Source of the DNA: Balanoglossus misakiensis | Taxonomy: Eukaryota; Hemichordata | NCBI GenBank assembly: GCA_040954595.2 | Contig: CM082576.2 | Coordinates: 13,764,001-13,828,000, forward strand | DNA: 64,000 bases | Reading direction: 5' to 3' | Position numbering within the stretch: position 1 is the stretch's first letter | The DNA's letters: not shown here | Text below: more model-generated notes on this DNA | The model's input: the letters and a program-made list of their open reading frames with translations, nothing else | Databases searched by the model: none | What the model was told of the DNA's origin: nothing

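Larger units (their letters stand above)
45277..63571 (+). other. Introns of the cassette array
   Basis: Twenty-two phase-0 introns separate the array exons, from 186 bp (A1-B1) to 2,934 bp (B5-C5); most are 250-600 bp. By eye no intron sequence is shared between corresponding positions of different cassettes, so the duplications are old. Apart from the repeats listed separately, nothing else is supported in them. The reported open frames on the minus strand are shadows of the A exons. Confidence 0.75.

Noticed and set aside
1-64000. CRISPR arrays, operons, ribosome binding sites and other prokaryotic features
   Set aside because: The window is plainly eukaryotic genomic DNA with spliceosomal introns; no such structure is present.

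Overview
The window is a single eukaryotic locus: the 5' part of a giant nesprin gene (SYNE1/nesprin-1 family, the KASH-type LINC-complex protein that ties actin to the nuclear envelope). Everything I can read as protein-coding is on the + strand and belongs to this gene. The assembled reading frame gives about 4,176 residues before the window ends in mid-gene. The spectrin-like rod is still running at the right edge, and the KASH membrane anchor lies beyond it. The short to medium GT-AG introns, AT-rich introns, small inverted-repeat transposons and abundant tacatgta-type palindromes suggest a marine invertebrate bilaterian (lophotrochozoan or non-vertebrate deuterostome). The protein matches vertebrate nesprin-1 nearly exon by exon through the actin-binding domain and early rod. 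I cannot name the species.

Layout. (1) 1-14319: upstream DNA and a 12.5 kb 5' region. It holds three separate candidate first exons (1719-1779, 6580-6700, 10343-10427). Each has an in-frame upstream stop, an ATG, and a GT donor that leaves exactly one base of a codon, so any of the three can join the same CH1 exon. (2) 14320-25604: the actin-binding domain, two calponin-homology (CH) domains on seven exons. The CH1-CH2 linker exon is followed by a 5.9 kb intron carrying a 3 kb foldback transposon with TA-flanked terminal inverted repeats. (3) 26072-42257: the N-terminal spectrin-like rod on 22 exons, mostly with phase-0 introns, in the same order as vertebrate nesprin-1. (4) 42592-64000: a strikingly regular array in which a three-exon cassette, A (109-111 aa), B (52 aa), C (55 aa), is repeated at least eight times after a divergent founder-like unit. 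Each cassette is 216-218 aa, the size of two spectrin repeats, and every intron is phase 0.

Other content. Several families of small palindromic elements sit in introns. Three of them carry TTAA at one or both ends, as piggyBac-type MITEs do. There is a GAT/ATG microsatellite with a 72-bp super-repeat, long poly-G and poly-C runs, and a possible internal promoter with its own start codon directly abutting cassette exon C4 (ATG at 51663), which would give an N-terminally truncated rod isoform.

How it works together: the CH pair binds F-actin, the choice of first exon changes only the residues before CH1, and the rod cassettes set length. Exon coordinates come from reading frame, AG/GT sites and phase continuity. 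No transcript evidence was available.
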